A stretch of DNA of 64,000 bases from Filifactor villosus (GCF_042652965.1 NZ_JBHSHL010000003.1:186001-250000), one strand, 5' to 3'. Positions 1-8,857 are shown, counted from the first letter of the stretch. Program-made: numbers and translations. The notes: generated by a model not told the origin, from the sequence alone.

Positions 1-14
1 AATAGGTTTTTCAT
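1..14 (-). CDS. start of a gene running off the left edge
   Basis: Only the first codons are present on the minus strand (ATG at 14-12, reading M-K-N-L). A textbook ribosome binding site, AAGGAGGTAA, lies a few bases upstream, which is the reason for calling a gene start. The product cannot be identified from four residues. Confidence 0.5.
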
Positions 15-70
15 TTTGATTACCTCCTTAGTTATTTGCGGCAGTGTCAAAAACTACCTTCTTTATAAGT

Positions 71-217
71 TTAGGGAAACACTGCATAATTTAAAAAATT
101 ATCGTAACATCGCTTTTAAAGGAATAATGAATTTCTTAAAAACATTGATTTAACAGAATTCTTTTTTTACAAATCCATAAGAAAATCAATATTTTGCATT
201 TGTGCGGTATTGCCTTA
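71..217 (+). repeat. family D repeat, copy 1
   Basis: Begins with GGGAAACACTGCA and ends with GTGCGGTATTGCCTTA, an imperfect inverted pair seen more clearly in the copy at 4256. It is AT-rich and has no coding potential. Its right end abuts a family A element directly. Confidence 0.6.
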
Positions 218-331
218 TACTATTTTTGAATAGAAGTGCGGATATATCTATTTTTCGATGATGAAAAACTATGTTGTTTTCTATGGGACATAGATTGTTT
301 ATATCCACTATTCAAAAGAATAGTAGTATTA
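216..331 (+). repeat. family A MITE-like repeat, copy 1
   Basis: About 115 bp with imperfect terminal inverted repeats. The left end reads TACTATT, then an AATAG core, then GGATATAT; the reversed right end reads TACTATTCTTTTGAATAG then TGGATATAAAC. Near-identical copies occur at 9775, 31922 and 41897. It is non-coding. Confidence 0.8.
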
Positions 332-495
332 GTTTTTGCTTTGCCGGCGTTCTCTAGGATCGCCTGAACCGCCGTTGTCTCTATATGCGGTTTGCACTGC
401 CGTATTTCGATCGGACATCGGGATCTGCTCGAAATATCCGGCGTATAAGAGATCCAAAGAACGATACCGGTTCGATCGATAATAGAATACAAGGG

Positions 496-607
496 TAATA
501 CTGCTCTCCGTTTGAAATGCCGGGTATACAGAAGTATCATTACCGAAAAACCGTTTGGATTACGATCCGAAGTATTCAACCTGTCAGTTCTAACGGACAA
601 TAGTATA
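496..607 (+). repeat. family B MITE-like repeat, copy 1
   Basis: About 112 bp. The left end is TACTGCTCTCCGTTTGAAAT and the right end, reversed, is TATACTATTGTCCGTTAGAA, giving an imperfect inverted repeat of about 20 bp. The interior 'ccgggtatacag...taccgaaaaa' is shared with copies at 10032, 13088 and 13976. Confidence 0.75.
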
Positions 608-695
608 GATCATTCAGGCAGATGGACTGCCAAGGCGGTTCAACCTTAAAGATTACAGTTGAAGTATCCCTGTTTGTGCAACATATCGAATGTTG

Positions 696-812
696 TGATC
701 CTGTTCTCCGTTTGAAATGTCGGGAAAACAGAATATACAATTTCCGAAAAACAATTTGGCTGATCATATGTCTCAAAGCATTCGCCCCGTCCATTCTAAC
801 GGACAATAGCAT
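696..812 (+). repeat. family B repeat, copy 2
   Basis: Full-length copy in the same orientation as the one at 496. It ends in TCTAACGGACAATAGCATAA. Confidence 0.7.
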
Positions 813-820
813 AACCGGAA

Positions 821-883
821 ACGGTTTGAGCGATCATAGGATTCAAGCTGCACGATCGGGCAATTTGAATAGATATAGTATGA
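821..883 (+). repeat. family B repeat, right half only
   Basis: Resembles the right half of the variant B copies at 11491 and 50768 (gag-caatc-tagaattcaaac, then caatttgaat and atagtat). The left half is missing. It lies about 95 bp upstream of the small acidic protein gene. Confidence 0.5.
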
Positions 884-977
884 CTTCCCTATTTGATAGA
901 TTAAGTTTAGCATGGGAAGAAGAAAGAGTGGTCGCCTGTCGGGCGACAAATATCGAAGAGAAAAGGAGAACCGACAA

Positions 978-1355
978 ATGAAAGAGATCAGAAATTATCA
1001 GGCACAGAAATATAAAGATGAAACCAAGTATCGAAAGATCGAAGAGGGGATTTACGAGTACAGGGAGGCTGAAGAAGTTCTCTATGTAACTTCCCTGTCG
1101 TTTGAGCAGGAAGAAGAGTATGGAGAGGGAGCGTTTGCAGACGATATCTCCCAGTATCCCTTGGAGGATGTGTTGGATGAGTTCTACTGCCATATCACGG
1201 ACTTCTACGAAGACATCAACCTCGCCGAGTCCAAGACCTGTTACCTGGAGTTTGCAGCCACGGAGGAGGTCGACATCAGATCCTTGAGGAAGATTATAGG
1301 AAAACACGTCTACAACAAAACGGTCGATGAAGGAATCATCCTTGTGATCGAATAG
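978..1355 (+). CDS. small acidic protein of unknown function
   Basis: This 125-residue protein is rich in Glu, Asp and Tyr. It has no signal peptide, membrane segment or motif that I recognise. The ATG at 978 was chosen because AAAAGGAGA lies 8 bases upstream; a longer frame begins at 912 but has no ribosome site. The gene stands alone, is followed by a strong hairpin terminator and faces the macro-domain gene convergently. Codon use looks like that of its neighbours, so it is probably real. Function unknown. Confidence 0.7.
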   Translation: MKEIRNYQAQKYKDETKYRKIEEGIYEYREAEEVLYVTSLSFEQEEEYGEGAFADDISQYPLEDVLDEFYCHITDFYEDINLAESKTCYLEFAATEEVDIRSLRKIIGKHVYNKTVDEGIILVIE

Positions 1356-1368
1356 GAAGAAAAAACGC

Positions 1369-1406
1369 ATCGAAAAAAGCCTCCGGTATCGGGAAGGCTT
1401 TTTCGA
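1369..1406. terminator. bidirectional hairpin terminator
   Basis: The stem pairs CGAAAAA-GCCT with AGGCTTTTTCG around a short loop. A and T runs on both flanks suit termination from the plus-strand small protein and the converging minus-strand macro gene. Confidence 0.7.
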
Positions 1407-1535
1407 TGGGGAACAATGATATGCAGATCCGATCAAACTGTCTATTTGAATTATTGGTGGGCTTCGAGATATCATTCTCGTCAGATGATTGAAACGGGAG
1501 GCGGAACAGACCGCCCTTCTTACAAACCTCCTCCT

Positions 1536-1647
1536 TATACGATTCTCCAATGGAAGTATGGAGATATCGTTTTTCGATCACGAAGTTGTTTATCTTCTAG
1601 GGGCTACAGATTGTGTATATCTACAACTCGAAGGGATAATAGTATTA
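1536..1647 (+). repeat. family A repeat, copy 2, at a gene end
   Basis: Typical A element, TATACGATTCTCC to ATAATAGTATTA. Its last three bases (1645-1647) are the reverse complement of the TAA that stops the macro-domain gene, so the element forms that gene's 3' end. Confidence 0.7.
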
Positions 1648-2695
1648 AACACCGAGGGTCTGTTGGTCGTATTTGAACAGAACGGAGTTTATGGTGTGAA
1701 TATCGTAGATGCCTTGACCGACGAAGTATTCGATGATCAAGTCGAAACGACTGCTCGGAGAGAAGGCCAGTTCCGCCCGCGAGAGCAGATCCTTCATCTC
1801 GTCAAGGTCGAGCTCCAAGGCGACGGCAAGGGCGACGGCGGTCTTTTTGGTCGGCTTGTAGTCGATATTGCAACGGATCTTGGAGAAGAGTTTGCGGTCG
1901 ATGTTCGCCTTTTTGTAAACTTCGACATCGGTCATTTGATGTTCATCGACAAGCCGTAACAGCCTTTGTTGGAAGGTTTCTCCCAGAGGAGTATCGAAGT
2001 CGGGCTCTTTCTCGAGAGTTCCTTGCTTGAACGTTGCTTCTTCGACTTTGTGATGGAATATTATTTCCGAAGTCTTTGCCTTGTCGGCGGGGAGCCAACC
2101 CGGGGCGGGAACTTCTCTCAGACGATTCTCATACTCGCTTTCATTTATGGAGAGTCCGATCTTATCCACATAATGCTCATCGATAAACGATTCTACCTTA
2201 TCAAAGAGTTGTTCGGAGAGGACAAAGGCTTCCCTGTCGAAGACGACCAGGTACACATGGAGACTATGGGCAAAGAGAAAATCGCCGATCTCGGAGAGTG
2301 CGATTTGTAAGGCTCGACCCTTGGGAAGGCCGTTGTTTCCGGAGGAGAGCAGGGGAAAGGCGATACTCTTGCAATCGAGTTCGAGGGCCTTCTCCAGACT
2401 TTTTCGGTAACAGTTTCGCAGGATAAGCTCTTCTCCGTGACTTCCACCCTTCCACGGGGAGGAAACCGCATGGATGATATAGCGTGCATGAAGGGCAAAG
2501 GCGGGAGTTACGCCGATCTCTCCCGGAGCGATGTAGCCGAGTTCCTTTCTTTTTTCGAGCAGAGCTTCCTTGCCCGCTGCCTTATAGATGGCGGAGTCCG
2601 TTCCTGCAAAAAAAACGGGGCTCGGAATTGGCTGTATTGACAAGGATATCCGCTGACATCCTCGTAATGTCGTTTCTTATCATTTGAAGGGGCAT
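1645..2695 (-). CDS. macro-domain protein with C-terminal helical/HTH region; frameshifted in an A8 tract
   Basis: Macro domains bind or hydrolyse ADP-ribose conjugates. The N-terminal half fits the fold: D-I-T, then V-N-T-A-N, then a conserved S-S-G-N-N-G-L-P turn. A C-terminal region (last ~130 residues) is helical and may hold an HTH. The ATG at 2695 follows GGAAGGTG and reads MPLQMIRNDITR, but the frame breaks at a run of eight A (plus strand, about 2608-2615). Seven A would restore ...NSEPRFFAGTDSAIYKAAG in one frame. The uninterrupted part runs from about 2610 to 1645. The stop codon lies in the family A repeat. The frameshift may be a sequencing error, a mutation or a slippage switch. 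Confidence 0.75.
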
Positions 2696-2872
2696 GGGTT
2701 CACCTTCCTTTTTTCTTTTTATTATACCATGTTTGTTGCAATAGGGAAGAAGGGTATAGATGAAAACGGTACGGATAAGGTCGATGACGAAACCTTATGG
2801 AACTGTGGAGAAGATATCCGCTCTGCAATAAGAAAAGCGATGTCGGCGGAGCACAAACGACCGAAACGATCC

Positions 2873-2968
2873 GTACTGCTCTCCATTTGAATTATCGATG
2901 TGAATGTCTCTTAGTATATGACAAAATAAATGTTTGTTGTTGTGGATATAAGAACACTTAATAGTATG
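2873..2968 (+). repeat. degenerate A/B repeat remnant
   Basis: Starts like family B (GTACTGCTCTCCATTTGAAT) and ends with TTAATAGTATG. The middle contains GTGGATATAAGAAC, which resembles an inverted family A end. It looks like a decayed composite. Confidence 0.4.
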
Positions 2969-3038
2969 AAGTGGATATCGGTATGGAGGGTCGAGGGGTG
3001 TACTTGTTATGATCGGAAGATTGAAGTTTGAAGGGTTT

Positions 3039-3154
3039 TATACTATTCTCCAATAGAAGTATGGATATATCTGTTTTCAACCCACGAAAAATCAGTTTAT
3101 CTTCTATGGGGCACAGATTGTTTATATCCACAACTCAAAGGAAGAGTAGTATTA
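3039..3154 (+). repeat. family A repeat, copy 3, just upstream of a gene
   Basis: Full-length copy (TATACTATTCTCCAATAGAA to GAGTAGTATTA). It ends about 20 bp before the start codon of the membrane protein at 3175, so that gene's promoter or 5' leader must lie in or across the element. Confidence 0.75.
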
Positions 3155-3174
3155 AAAAGAAAGAGGGGAAAAGG

Positions 3175-3660
3175 ATGGCTGATATTATCTTTACTGTCGT
3201 TTCGATAGTATCTCTGTTTGTATTTTTTGGAGGAAAGAAGAAGCCTGTTCGTTTGGAAGAGGACTTTGCCGAGAGGGAGTTTGAAATTGTAGACGGCTTG
3301 CTTTATCTGAAGAGGTATCCCAGGGAACATATTTCCGTCGATGAGATAGAGAAGATCACTGTTTTTCCGAGGCTGAGTTTGTATGAATACCATTTCTACC
3401 CCTGTCTCCATCTGAGGATTGAGAGGAAGGACGGGACAAAGATCAAACTTCTCTATCCCGAATACCTTTCTTTTGCGGATCAATACCCTCCTCGAAAAGT
3501 GATAAAGAACATGGAGGACACAAGGAGGTTTTTTGAGAACTCCGGTCTTCATACTCAGGTCATGGAATACGACGTTCTTACATTTTGGAGGGTGATCTTT
3601 ATATGGGTGACGATCCTTGTTGCGGCAAGTTTTATATTTTTGGAGGAGCTGCCTTTTTAG
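3175..3660 (+). CDS. membrane-anchored protein of unknown function
   Basis: The product has 161 residues. A hydrophobic N-terminal segment (about residues 4-19) and a second one at the C-terminus (about 138-157) flank a soluble middle that looks like a mixed alpha/beta domain of the PH-like kind; that last point is a guess. The ATG at 3175 follows GAGGGGAAAAGG. The frame is open back to 3028, but the extra part lies inside the family A repeat and is unlikely to be coding. The gene is single. No family recognised. Confidence 0.65.
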   Translation: MADIIFTVVSIVSLFVFFGGKKKPVRLEEDFAEREFEIVDGLLYLKRYPREHISVDEIEKITVFPRLSLYEYHFYPCLHLRIERKDGTKIKLLYPEYLSFADQYPPRKVIKNMEDTRRFFENSGLHTQVMEYDVLTFWRVIFIWVTILVAASFIFLEELPF

Positions 3661-3770
3661 CATATCATCATGAGGTTGTATGGTAACCTTTATCTGTTAC
3701 AATGTGATTATATGTTTGAACTGTTTAAATTTGTGGGACAGGTATTATTTTTGAAATAGGGGGAAGAGTT

Positions 3771-4208
3771 ATGGCATTGTTGGAACAGGACGTATTTCAG
3801 AAGGCGGTCGAGTACTTTCGGAAGGCAGGGCAGTTTGCGAGAGAAGGAGAGTTTAAGCAATTTGCTTCTCTTGCTGAGGAAGGTTGGAAGGTATTTCCTG
3901 ACCCCAAGTCTCAGTGGAACCAAGGTTATACAGTGGCAAAGGGAGCGTTTTGTATCTGTTTGGAGCATGGAGAAGCGGAAGAAGCGAAGAAGTGGCTGGA
4001 TAGAATGATCGAAAATAACGATGAACTTCACAACTTCGATACCGAACTCTTTCATATGAAGGCTAAGTATCATTTTGAGACACAGGAGTATCAGGAAGCA
4101 TTGGAGCTGTGGAAACAACTTGTGAAAAAGGTCGGACTGCGTTACTTTGAAGGGGAAGACAAGAAGTATCTCAATTTTTACCGAAATCCGGATTCTTTGC
4201 TGAAGTAA
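3771..4208 (+). CDS. TPR-like helical repeat protein
   Basis: This 145-residue, mostly helical protein has at least two repeat-like units (AVEYFRKAGQFAREGEF and AEEAKKWLDRMIENNDEL, then QEYQEALELWKQLVKK). These fit tetratricopeptide-type scaffolds that bind other proteins. It has no signal peptide. The start follows GGGGAAGAG. The gene stands alone between repeats and has no operon partner, so its target is unknown. Confidence 0.65.
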   Translation: MALLEQDVFQKAVEYFRKAGQFAREGEFKQFASLAEEGWKVFPDPKSQWNQGYTVAKGAFCICLEHGEAEEAKKWLDRMIENNDELHNFDTELFHMKAKYHFETQEYQEALELWKQLVKKVGLRYFEGEDKKYLNFYRNPDSLLK

Positions 4209-4255
4209 TAAGGAGCCGCTCTCTTTTATTATTGCTTATTTAACCGGATAATAGT

Positions 4256-4396
4256 TTTAAGGAAACACTGCACAACGGCAAACTCCTGATTTTTTCTTTG
4301 ATTTTATAAAATACGAAAGTTTGTCAAATTAATGTTTTCAAAAATTCCATCCTTCATACAACATTGATTTTATGAGAATCATACGGTATCTCCTTA
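4256..4396 (+). repeat. family D repeat, copy 2 (best ends)
   Basis: TTAAGGAAACACTGCAC at the left and CGGTATCTCCTTAA at the right form a terminal inverted repeat around an AT-rich core. A B-like end (GGATAATAG) lies just to the left. It is non-coding and fills most of the gap between the convergent genes. Confidence 0.65.
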
Positions 4397-4437
4397 ATGT
4401 TAATGAGAGAATGAGCAGAGGGTATGATACAGGCAGA

Positions 4438-4472
4438 GAAAAAGACTTGTCGGAGGGGACAAGTCTTTTTCC
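4438..4472 (-). terminator. terminator of the NSS transporter gene
   Basis: Twelve-base stem AAAAGACTTGTC / GACAAGTCTTTT with a 6-base loop and T runs. It lies just beyond the stop codon of the minus-strand transporter. Confidence 0.8.
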
Positions 4473-4504
4473 ACTTATGGAATGTTGTTGGAGGACTCGG
4501 GGTC

Positions 4505-5857
4505 TTAGATAATGCCCAGTCCCTTAATAAAGATAATAATCAAAGCAATAGGAACAAGTCCTAAAACTACGGGTTTCCAGTAGTTTTCGACCTTGAAGCT
4601 TCCCGCACCTCGGTTTACTTCCATCTTAAAGTTGTCAAATTTCCATACGAAGATGGTAAACAAACTCAGGATGATGGCACCTAGGGGCATCATGATATCT
4701 CCCGACAGAAAGTCTGTAAAGTCAAAGATGGCCTTGTCCATAATTTTGATATGCTGCCACGGACCATGAGACATAATATTTGGAAATCCTATGATAAAGA
4801 TCGCTGCCAAGGAGATCCAAATCGCTTTTTTTCTGTCCATTTTTCCGACTTCCGACAAGGTCGATACAATCGGCTCCAAGTATCCGAGTGCTGAAGTCAG
4901 TGCTGCAAAGAACAGGAGAAGGAAGAACAAACTTCCAAAAAACTGTCCCAGAGGAATCTCGGAGAAGAGATTCGACATCGTGATAAACAGCAGGCTTGAA
5001 CCTGAATTCGGCTCCAATCCCAAGGCAAAGATCGCCGGGAAGATCATAAGACCTGCCAATAATGCCGCAAGGGTATCAAAACCGATGATCATAAGGGCAT
5101 CGGAAGGGATGTTACTGTCTTTTTTTAAGTAACTCCCGTAGATAAATCCTCCTCCGCTGGCAATACCGATGGAGAAGAAGGTCTGACCCAAGGCGGTTAG
5201 AAAAACTTTTCCGTTTATTTTACTGAAATCGACGGTCAAATACCACTTCAATCCTTCACCCGCTCCGGGCAGTGTCAAGGAACGAATTGCAATCAAAACA
5301 ATCATAATGAACAGGGCAGGCATCATAAAGCTGCACGCTTTTTCCAAACCGCTGTTGAGGCCCATAGAAGAGATGATTCCTACAACGAGCATCCCTATGA
5401 CGGTAAAGAGGGCCAGAGAGCCGGGGCTTGCCATAAAGCCATGGAAGACATCGGCATATCCTTCCGGGCTCAAGCCTGAGAGTTGACCGGAGATCATCTT
5501 TAACGCATAGGAGATGATCCATCCCATAATCTGCATGTAGTAGGTCAAGATAAAGAAGGCGGAGATGACGCCGAACCAGCCGAACAGGACCCAGGGGCTT
5601 CCTTTTTTTGTAAGACTCCTCATTCCTTCAACGGGGTTGAGCTGAGTTTTTCGTCCCAGAGCTACCTCCATGAAGAACAAGGGGATACCGATTAACGCAA
5701 TAATCAAGATATATACCAGAACAAATGCGCCGCCACCCATGGTTCCTACCAGGTAGGGAAATCTCCAAATGTTTCCAAGTCCGATGGAAAATCCCGCAGC
5801 AGCCATAACATAGCCGAATCTACTGTTCCAACTTCCTCTTTTTTCTCCATTGCTCAT
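4505..5857 (-). CDS. sodium:neurotransmitter symporter (NSS) family transporter
   Basis: The product has 450 residues and about 11-12 membrane segments, the LeuT-type fold that imports amino acids or related amines with Na+. The family signature is near the N-terminus: W-N-S-R-F-G, then A-A-A-G-F-S-I-G-L-G-N-I-W-R-F-P-Y and G-G-G-A-F. It is the last gene of the grdX/component B cluster, about 25 bp after the selenoprotein gene, and ends at a strong hairpin. That context suggests it imports the reductase substrate (glycine, sarcosine or a betaine). The substrate is inferred, not visible in the sequence. Confidence 0.9.
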   Translation of the reverse strand: MSNGEKRGSWNSRFGYVMAAAGFSIGLGNIWRFPYLVGTMGGGAFVLVYILIIALIGIPLFFMEVALGRKTQLNPVEGMRSLTKKGSPWVLFGWFGVISAFFILTYYMQIMGWIISYALKMISGQLSGLSPEGYADVFHGFMASPGSLALFTVIGMLVVGIISSMGLNSGLEKACSFMMPALFIMIVLIAIRSLTLPGAGEGLKWYLTVDFSKINGKVFLTALGQTFFSIGIASGGGFIYGSYLKKDSNIPSDALMIIGFDTLAALLAGLMIFPAIFALGLEPNSGSSLLFITMSNLFSEIPLGQFFGSLFFLLLFFAALTSALGYLEPIVSTLSEVGKMDRKKAIWISLAAIFIIGFPNIMSHGPWQHIKIMDKAIFDFTDFLSGDIMMPLGAIILSLFTIFVWKFDNFKMEVNRGAGSFKVENYWKPVVLGLVPIALIIIFIKGLGII

Positions 5858-5881
5858 AAAAGTATACCTCCCTCTATGTTT

Positions 5882-7180
5882 TTATTTAAAAACAGTAACT
5901 TCCTTTACTTCCGTACCCAGTGCATGGACTGCTTTTTTGACAAGATCTGCTCTTAATTGGACTTCCTGTGCAGCCTCCAAGGAGGGATTTCCTACGGGAT
6001 AAGGGATTGCTATTGTCGGAACGATCCTGTTTGCACCTACGGATTGAGAGATGGTTGTAATGGTAGCCATGTGTACGATGGGAAGACCGTATCGTTCAAT
6101 CTCTTTTACTATCGTTGCACCGCAACGTGTGCAGGTACCTCACGTCGAGGTGAGGATAACGCCGTCCACACCGTTTTCCCTCAGTTCCGCTCCGATCTCT
6201 TTTCCGAAGGTGATGGAGTTTCCTACCGCTGTTCCGGTTCCGGTCGTCGTATAGAAGAAGTCGTAGACCTTTCCGATCTCGCCGTTTTTCTCCATCTGTT
6301 TCAGAACATCCAAAGGAGCAACTCTATCGGGAGATTCGTTGGCGTACACCGGATCATAGCCCCCGTGAATCGTGATGAAGTCGCCTTTTAATTCATTGAG
6401 GTGCGAAACATCGTATTTGCCCCATTTTTGTGCGGAAGCCGATTGGATCCTGTCGGGGTTTCCCTCGGGAACGATACCTCCGGTCGTAACAATAGCAATT
6501 ACCGCCTTTGAAAGATCCTTGATCGCAGGAGCCGGATCGACCGTATCGAATTCCGGCATGGGAAGCTCGGTCTTAAACTCTTGGTTGTTCAGTCTCTTGA
6601 GAAGCATATCGACCGCTCTCTTCGCTCCGATATCTTCTACCAGCACAGTATCCCTCTTTCCTTGAGAGAAGTATCCATCCGCTTCGGGCTTAAGTTCTTC
6701 TTCGAGAAGGACCTTTCTTGCGACCTTTGCCATTGCGGGAAGTGCTTTTCTCATATCTCCTGCCGCCGCTCCTGTGGGTACGACATAGGCGAAGGCACGG
6801 GAGACGGTAAGGCCGGGATTTTCTTCAAACATACCGGAAACTACAGGTAGGCCGTGTTCCTTGGAAGCATACTCTGCAACTCCTGCACAAGCCATTCCGT
6901 AGCGACCTGCATTGAAGGCAGGTCCGGCAACGACCAAATCGGGTTTGATATCTTCAATTGCTTCTTTGAGGAAAGAAAGAGCCTCTTCGTTGTTCTCGTT
7001 GAAGTAGTTATCTCCGCAGATCAGTGTTGCAACAACTTTTCCCGCATCGCCGACATCCTGCTGAAACTTCATTGCAGGTCCGACGGCTCCTTCTGTAAGC
7101 GTCGGTGCATAGTGCGCCTGCTCTTCTCCACCGATTTGACCAAAAAACTGATTCAAATAGTACAAAATTTTCTTTTCCAT
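5882..7180 (-). CDS. glycine/sarcosine/betaine reductase component B selenoprotein (GrdB/GrdF/GrdH type), Sec at residue 347
   Basis: Component B binds the amine substrate and transfers its carboxymethyl group to the selenoprotein GrdA, giving acetyl phosphate downstream. The frame is interrupted only by TGA at 6142-6140. Reading it as selenocysteine joins ...GVDGVILTST-U-GTCTRCGATIV... into a 432-residue protein of the usual family length. The U-x-x-C context is the known active-site arrangement. A hairpin (CGTTGC-GGT-GCAACG) begins 12 bases after the TGA, as expected for a bacterial SECIS. AGGAGG precedes the ATG at 7180. The gene lies 10 bp after the large-subunit gene. Whether it uses glycine, sarcosine or betaine cannot be read from sequence alone. 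Confidence 0.92.
6101..6142 (-). promoter_or_regulatory. selenocysteine UGA codon and candidate SECIS hairpin
   Basis: TGA at 6142-6140 is followed by 12 bases and then a perfect 6-bp stem, CGTTGC / GCAACG, with a GGT loop. Bacterial SECIS elements lie immediately 3' of the UGA and typically expose G/U in a small apical loop. SelB binding is inferred from this arrangement. Confidence 0.7.
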
Positions 7181-7190
7181 TTCGCTCCTC

Positions 7191-8477
7191 CTATTTCAAC
7201 TCGATTGTAGCATTGTGATAACCGATCTCCGAGGTGGCTCCAATCACAGCGTTGAGCTCACACTTGATCTTGCCGGTCTCTTTATCACAGGAGCCTGCCC
7301 AACCGCCGGCGAGGTTCTCAATCGCCATTTCGTTGCCGAGCACCCTGTCCGCCTTCTCCAGTTCTACGACGTGACTTACGTTTCCGGTAGACACTACTGC
7401 GATGGCTTCCTTGGATACATCTGCAAGAGGCTGGCTCATTCCGTCCCAACCCGCACATTCGTCGGTGATCAAAACAGTCTTAACACCGAGTTTTTCCAGA
7501 CGTGAACAAATCATAACCAAGTCGGAATCGGGATTTCCATATCCTTCCTCGCTGACAATAACTCCGTCCGCACCGAGGGTGTAGCAAAGCTTTGCCGTAT
7601 AGTCGCAGGTTCTGAACTTTCCTTCAAGTGTCGTAAGTTCGGGAGTGAGGACGACGCCGAGGAAGTTGATTTCTTTTCCGTGTCTTTTGTAGAGTTCTTC
7701 AATGACCGCATTGTTCTGATGCTGGTAGGTTGTGATCTTGTCGCAAGCCGCAACGCAGTTTCCGCTGATGACGGCTCCGTCGAGTTCTTCGTTCGGATGG
7801 ATCAGTGTCGGCAGGATTTGCTGAGAATTGACACCGTAGATATAACCGTCGTGCAGAAGTCCTTGGGAGATCAACATCTCGACATAGACCACCTTCGGAA
7901 GGTCGGGATACTTCTTGTTTTCCTCCGCCATCGTGCCGATCTCGTAGGTCTTTACTTCATCGGGAGAACTATCTTTCGCGATCTCTCCGATCAGTTCGGA
8001 GGCCTTTAAGCCTGCCAGACGCACTGTTGTTTCGTGCTCGTGAGGTTTGAGTCCCTCTTCTACCTTGATATCGACCACAATGTTCAGGGTCTTGGAGAAG
8101 GGAGTCCACTTTGCACCCTCGCCCCACATGTCGATAACGCCTTCTTGGAAGCCTACGATGTCTCCGATGGTAACTACGGCAACATTTTTGAGTACATTGA
8201 CCCTTCCTGTTCCAAGTTGACCGACTTCTGTCGTCACACCTGCAAATCCTTTGGTTCCTTCAACCTTTACCCGAGGTTCAATCACGTCTTTGACCGGGAC
8301 GATCCTCGTTTTTTCTCCGGGTTTGGTAAAGTCGATGGAAATTTCCTTTATATGAGGGATCTCCTCGAGTTTTTGAATGATCTCTTCCTTATTCACGTAT
8401 AAAATTCCGTTTTCCACCTTAGATGCATCGGAAAAGACCACATCTTTTACATAAATCATACCTTGTTCAAGTTTCAA
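7191..8477 (-). CDS. glycine/sarcosine/betaine reductase component B, alpha/beta proprotein (GrdE/GrdG/GrdI type)
   Basis: This is the substrate-specific subunit of component B. Family members are cleaved before a cysteine that becomes a pyruvoyl group. Here the candidate site is Asn240-Cys241 in V-I-S-G-N-C-V-A-A-C, followed by the conserved D-K-I-T-T-Y-Q-H-Q-N-N. I place the start at TTG 8477 (K-L-E-Q-G-M-I-Y-V-K-D), because GGAGGTGAG lies 6-8 bases upstream and the N-terminus then matches the family. The frame is open to 8492. The length of 428 residues is usual. The selenoprotein partner is 10 bp downstream and grdX 5 bp upstream, so the three are cotranscribed. Confidence 0.9.
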   Translation of the reverse strand: MKLEQGMIYVKDVVFSDASKVENGILYVNKEEIIQKLEEIPHIKEISIDFTKPGEKTRIVPVKDVIEPRVKVEGTKGFAGVTTEVGQLGTGRVNVLKNVAVVTIGDIVGFQEGVIDMWGEGAKWTPFSKTLNIVVDIKVEEGLKPHEHETTVRLAGLKASELIGEIAKDSSPDEVKTYEIGTMAEENKKYPDLPKVVYVEMLISQGLLHDGYIYGVNSQQILPTLIHPNEELDGAVISGNCVAACDKITTYQHQNNAVIEELYKRHGKEINFLGVVLTPELTTLEGKFRTCDYTAKLCYTLGADGVIVSEEGYGNPDSDLVMICSRLEKLGVKTVLITDECAGWDGMSQPLADVSKEAIAVVSTGNVSHVVELEKADRVLGNEMAIENLAGGWAGSCDKETGKIKCELNAVIGATSEIGYHNATIELK

Positions 8478-8482
8478 ACCGC

Positions 8483-8857
8483 TCACCTCCAAAAATTCTT
8501 CTCTACTTCACTGATCGCACTCATCGTCAACTCGTGATCTAGGATGGCGTAATCAGAAAGGTTTGAAATATCTTCTCCTCTGTTTTCCGTGATCAGACCA
8601 TGCTTTTCGATAGCTGCTTCTATTTGACTGAGACTATACTCATCCAAGGCACCCGGCGAAGAGCAAAGGACGACTGTCCTCACAGGTGACATAATCATTC
8701 GGATGCTTGCGCTGATAGGGCTGCTTAAGAGCTTGTATCCCCTATGTATATGATCTCTGGTCTCCAAAAGCACATCAAACGCGGAACCTTTGACGATGAC
8801 TTGCTCTATGTCTTTATCTCTGAAAAGCTCGTTGTTTGTAATAAGCATATAGTCCAA
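8483..8857 (-). CDS. grdX: GrdX family protein
   Basis: A 124-residue protein, usually encoded first in glycine or sarcosine reductase operons; its role is unproven. It is recognised by the N-terminal I-T-N-N segment, the central G-Y-K-L-L-S-S-P segment and its position. The start is TTG 8857, 9 bases after AAGGAGGTGAG; an ATG three codons in is less well spaced. It is the first gene of the grdX, component B, transporter operon. Confidence 0.85.
   Translation of the reverse strand: MDYMLITNNELFRDKDIEQVIVKGSAFDVLLETRDHIHRGYKLLSSPISASIRMIMSPVRTVVLCSSPGALDEYSLSQIEAAIEKHGLITENRGEDISNLSDYAILDHELTMSAISEVEKNFWR

Noticed and set aside
216..1000. Possible CRISPR array
   Set aside because: The repeats are over 100 bp, unevenly spaced, dispersed through the whole window and without nearby cas genes.
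843..1550. 235-codon minus-strand frame
   Set aside because: Covers repeat DNA, a terminator and the reverse of the small acidic protein gene; no ribosome site.
6140..6142. Component B gene as a pseudogene because of an internal stop
   Set aside because: The stop is UGA at the known selenocysteine position and is followed by a hairpin and matching sequence.
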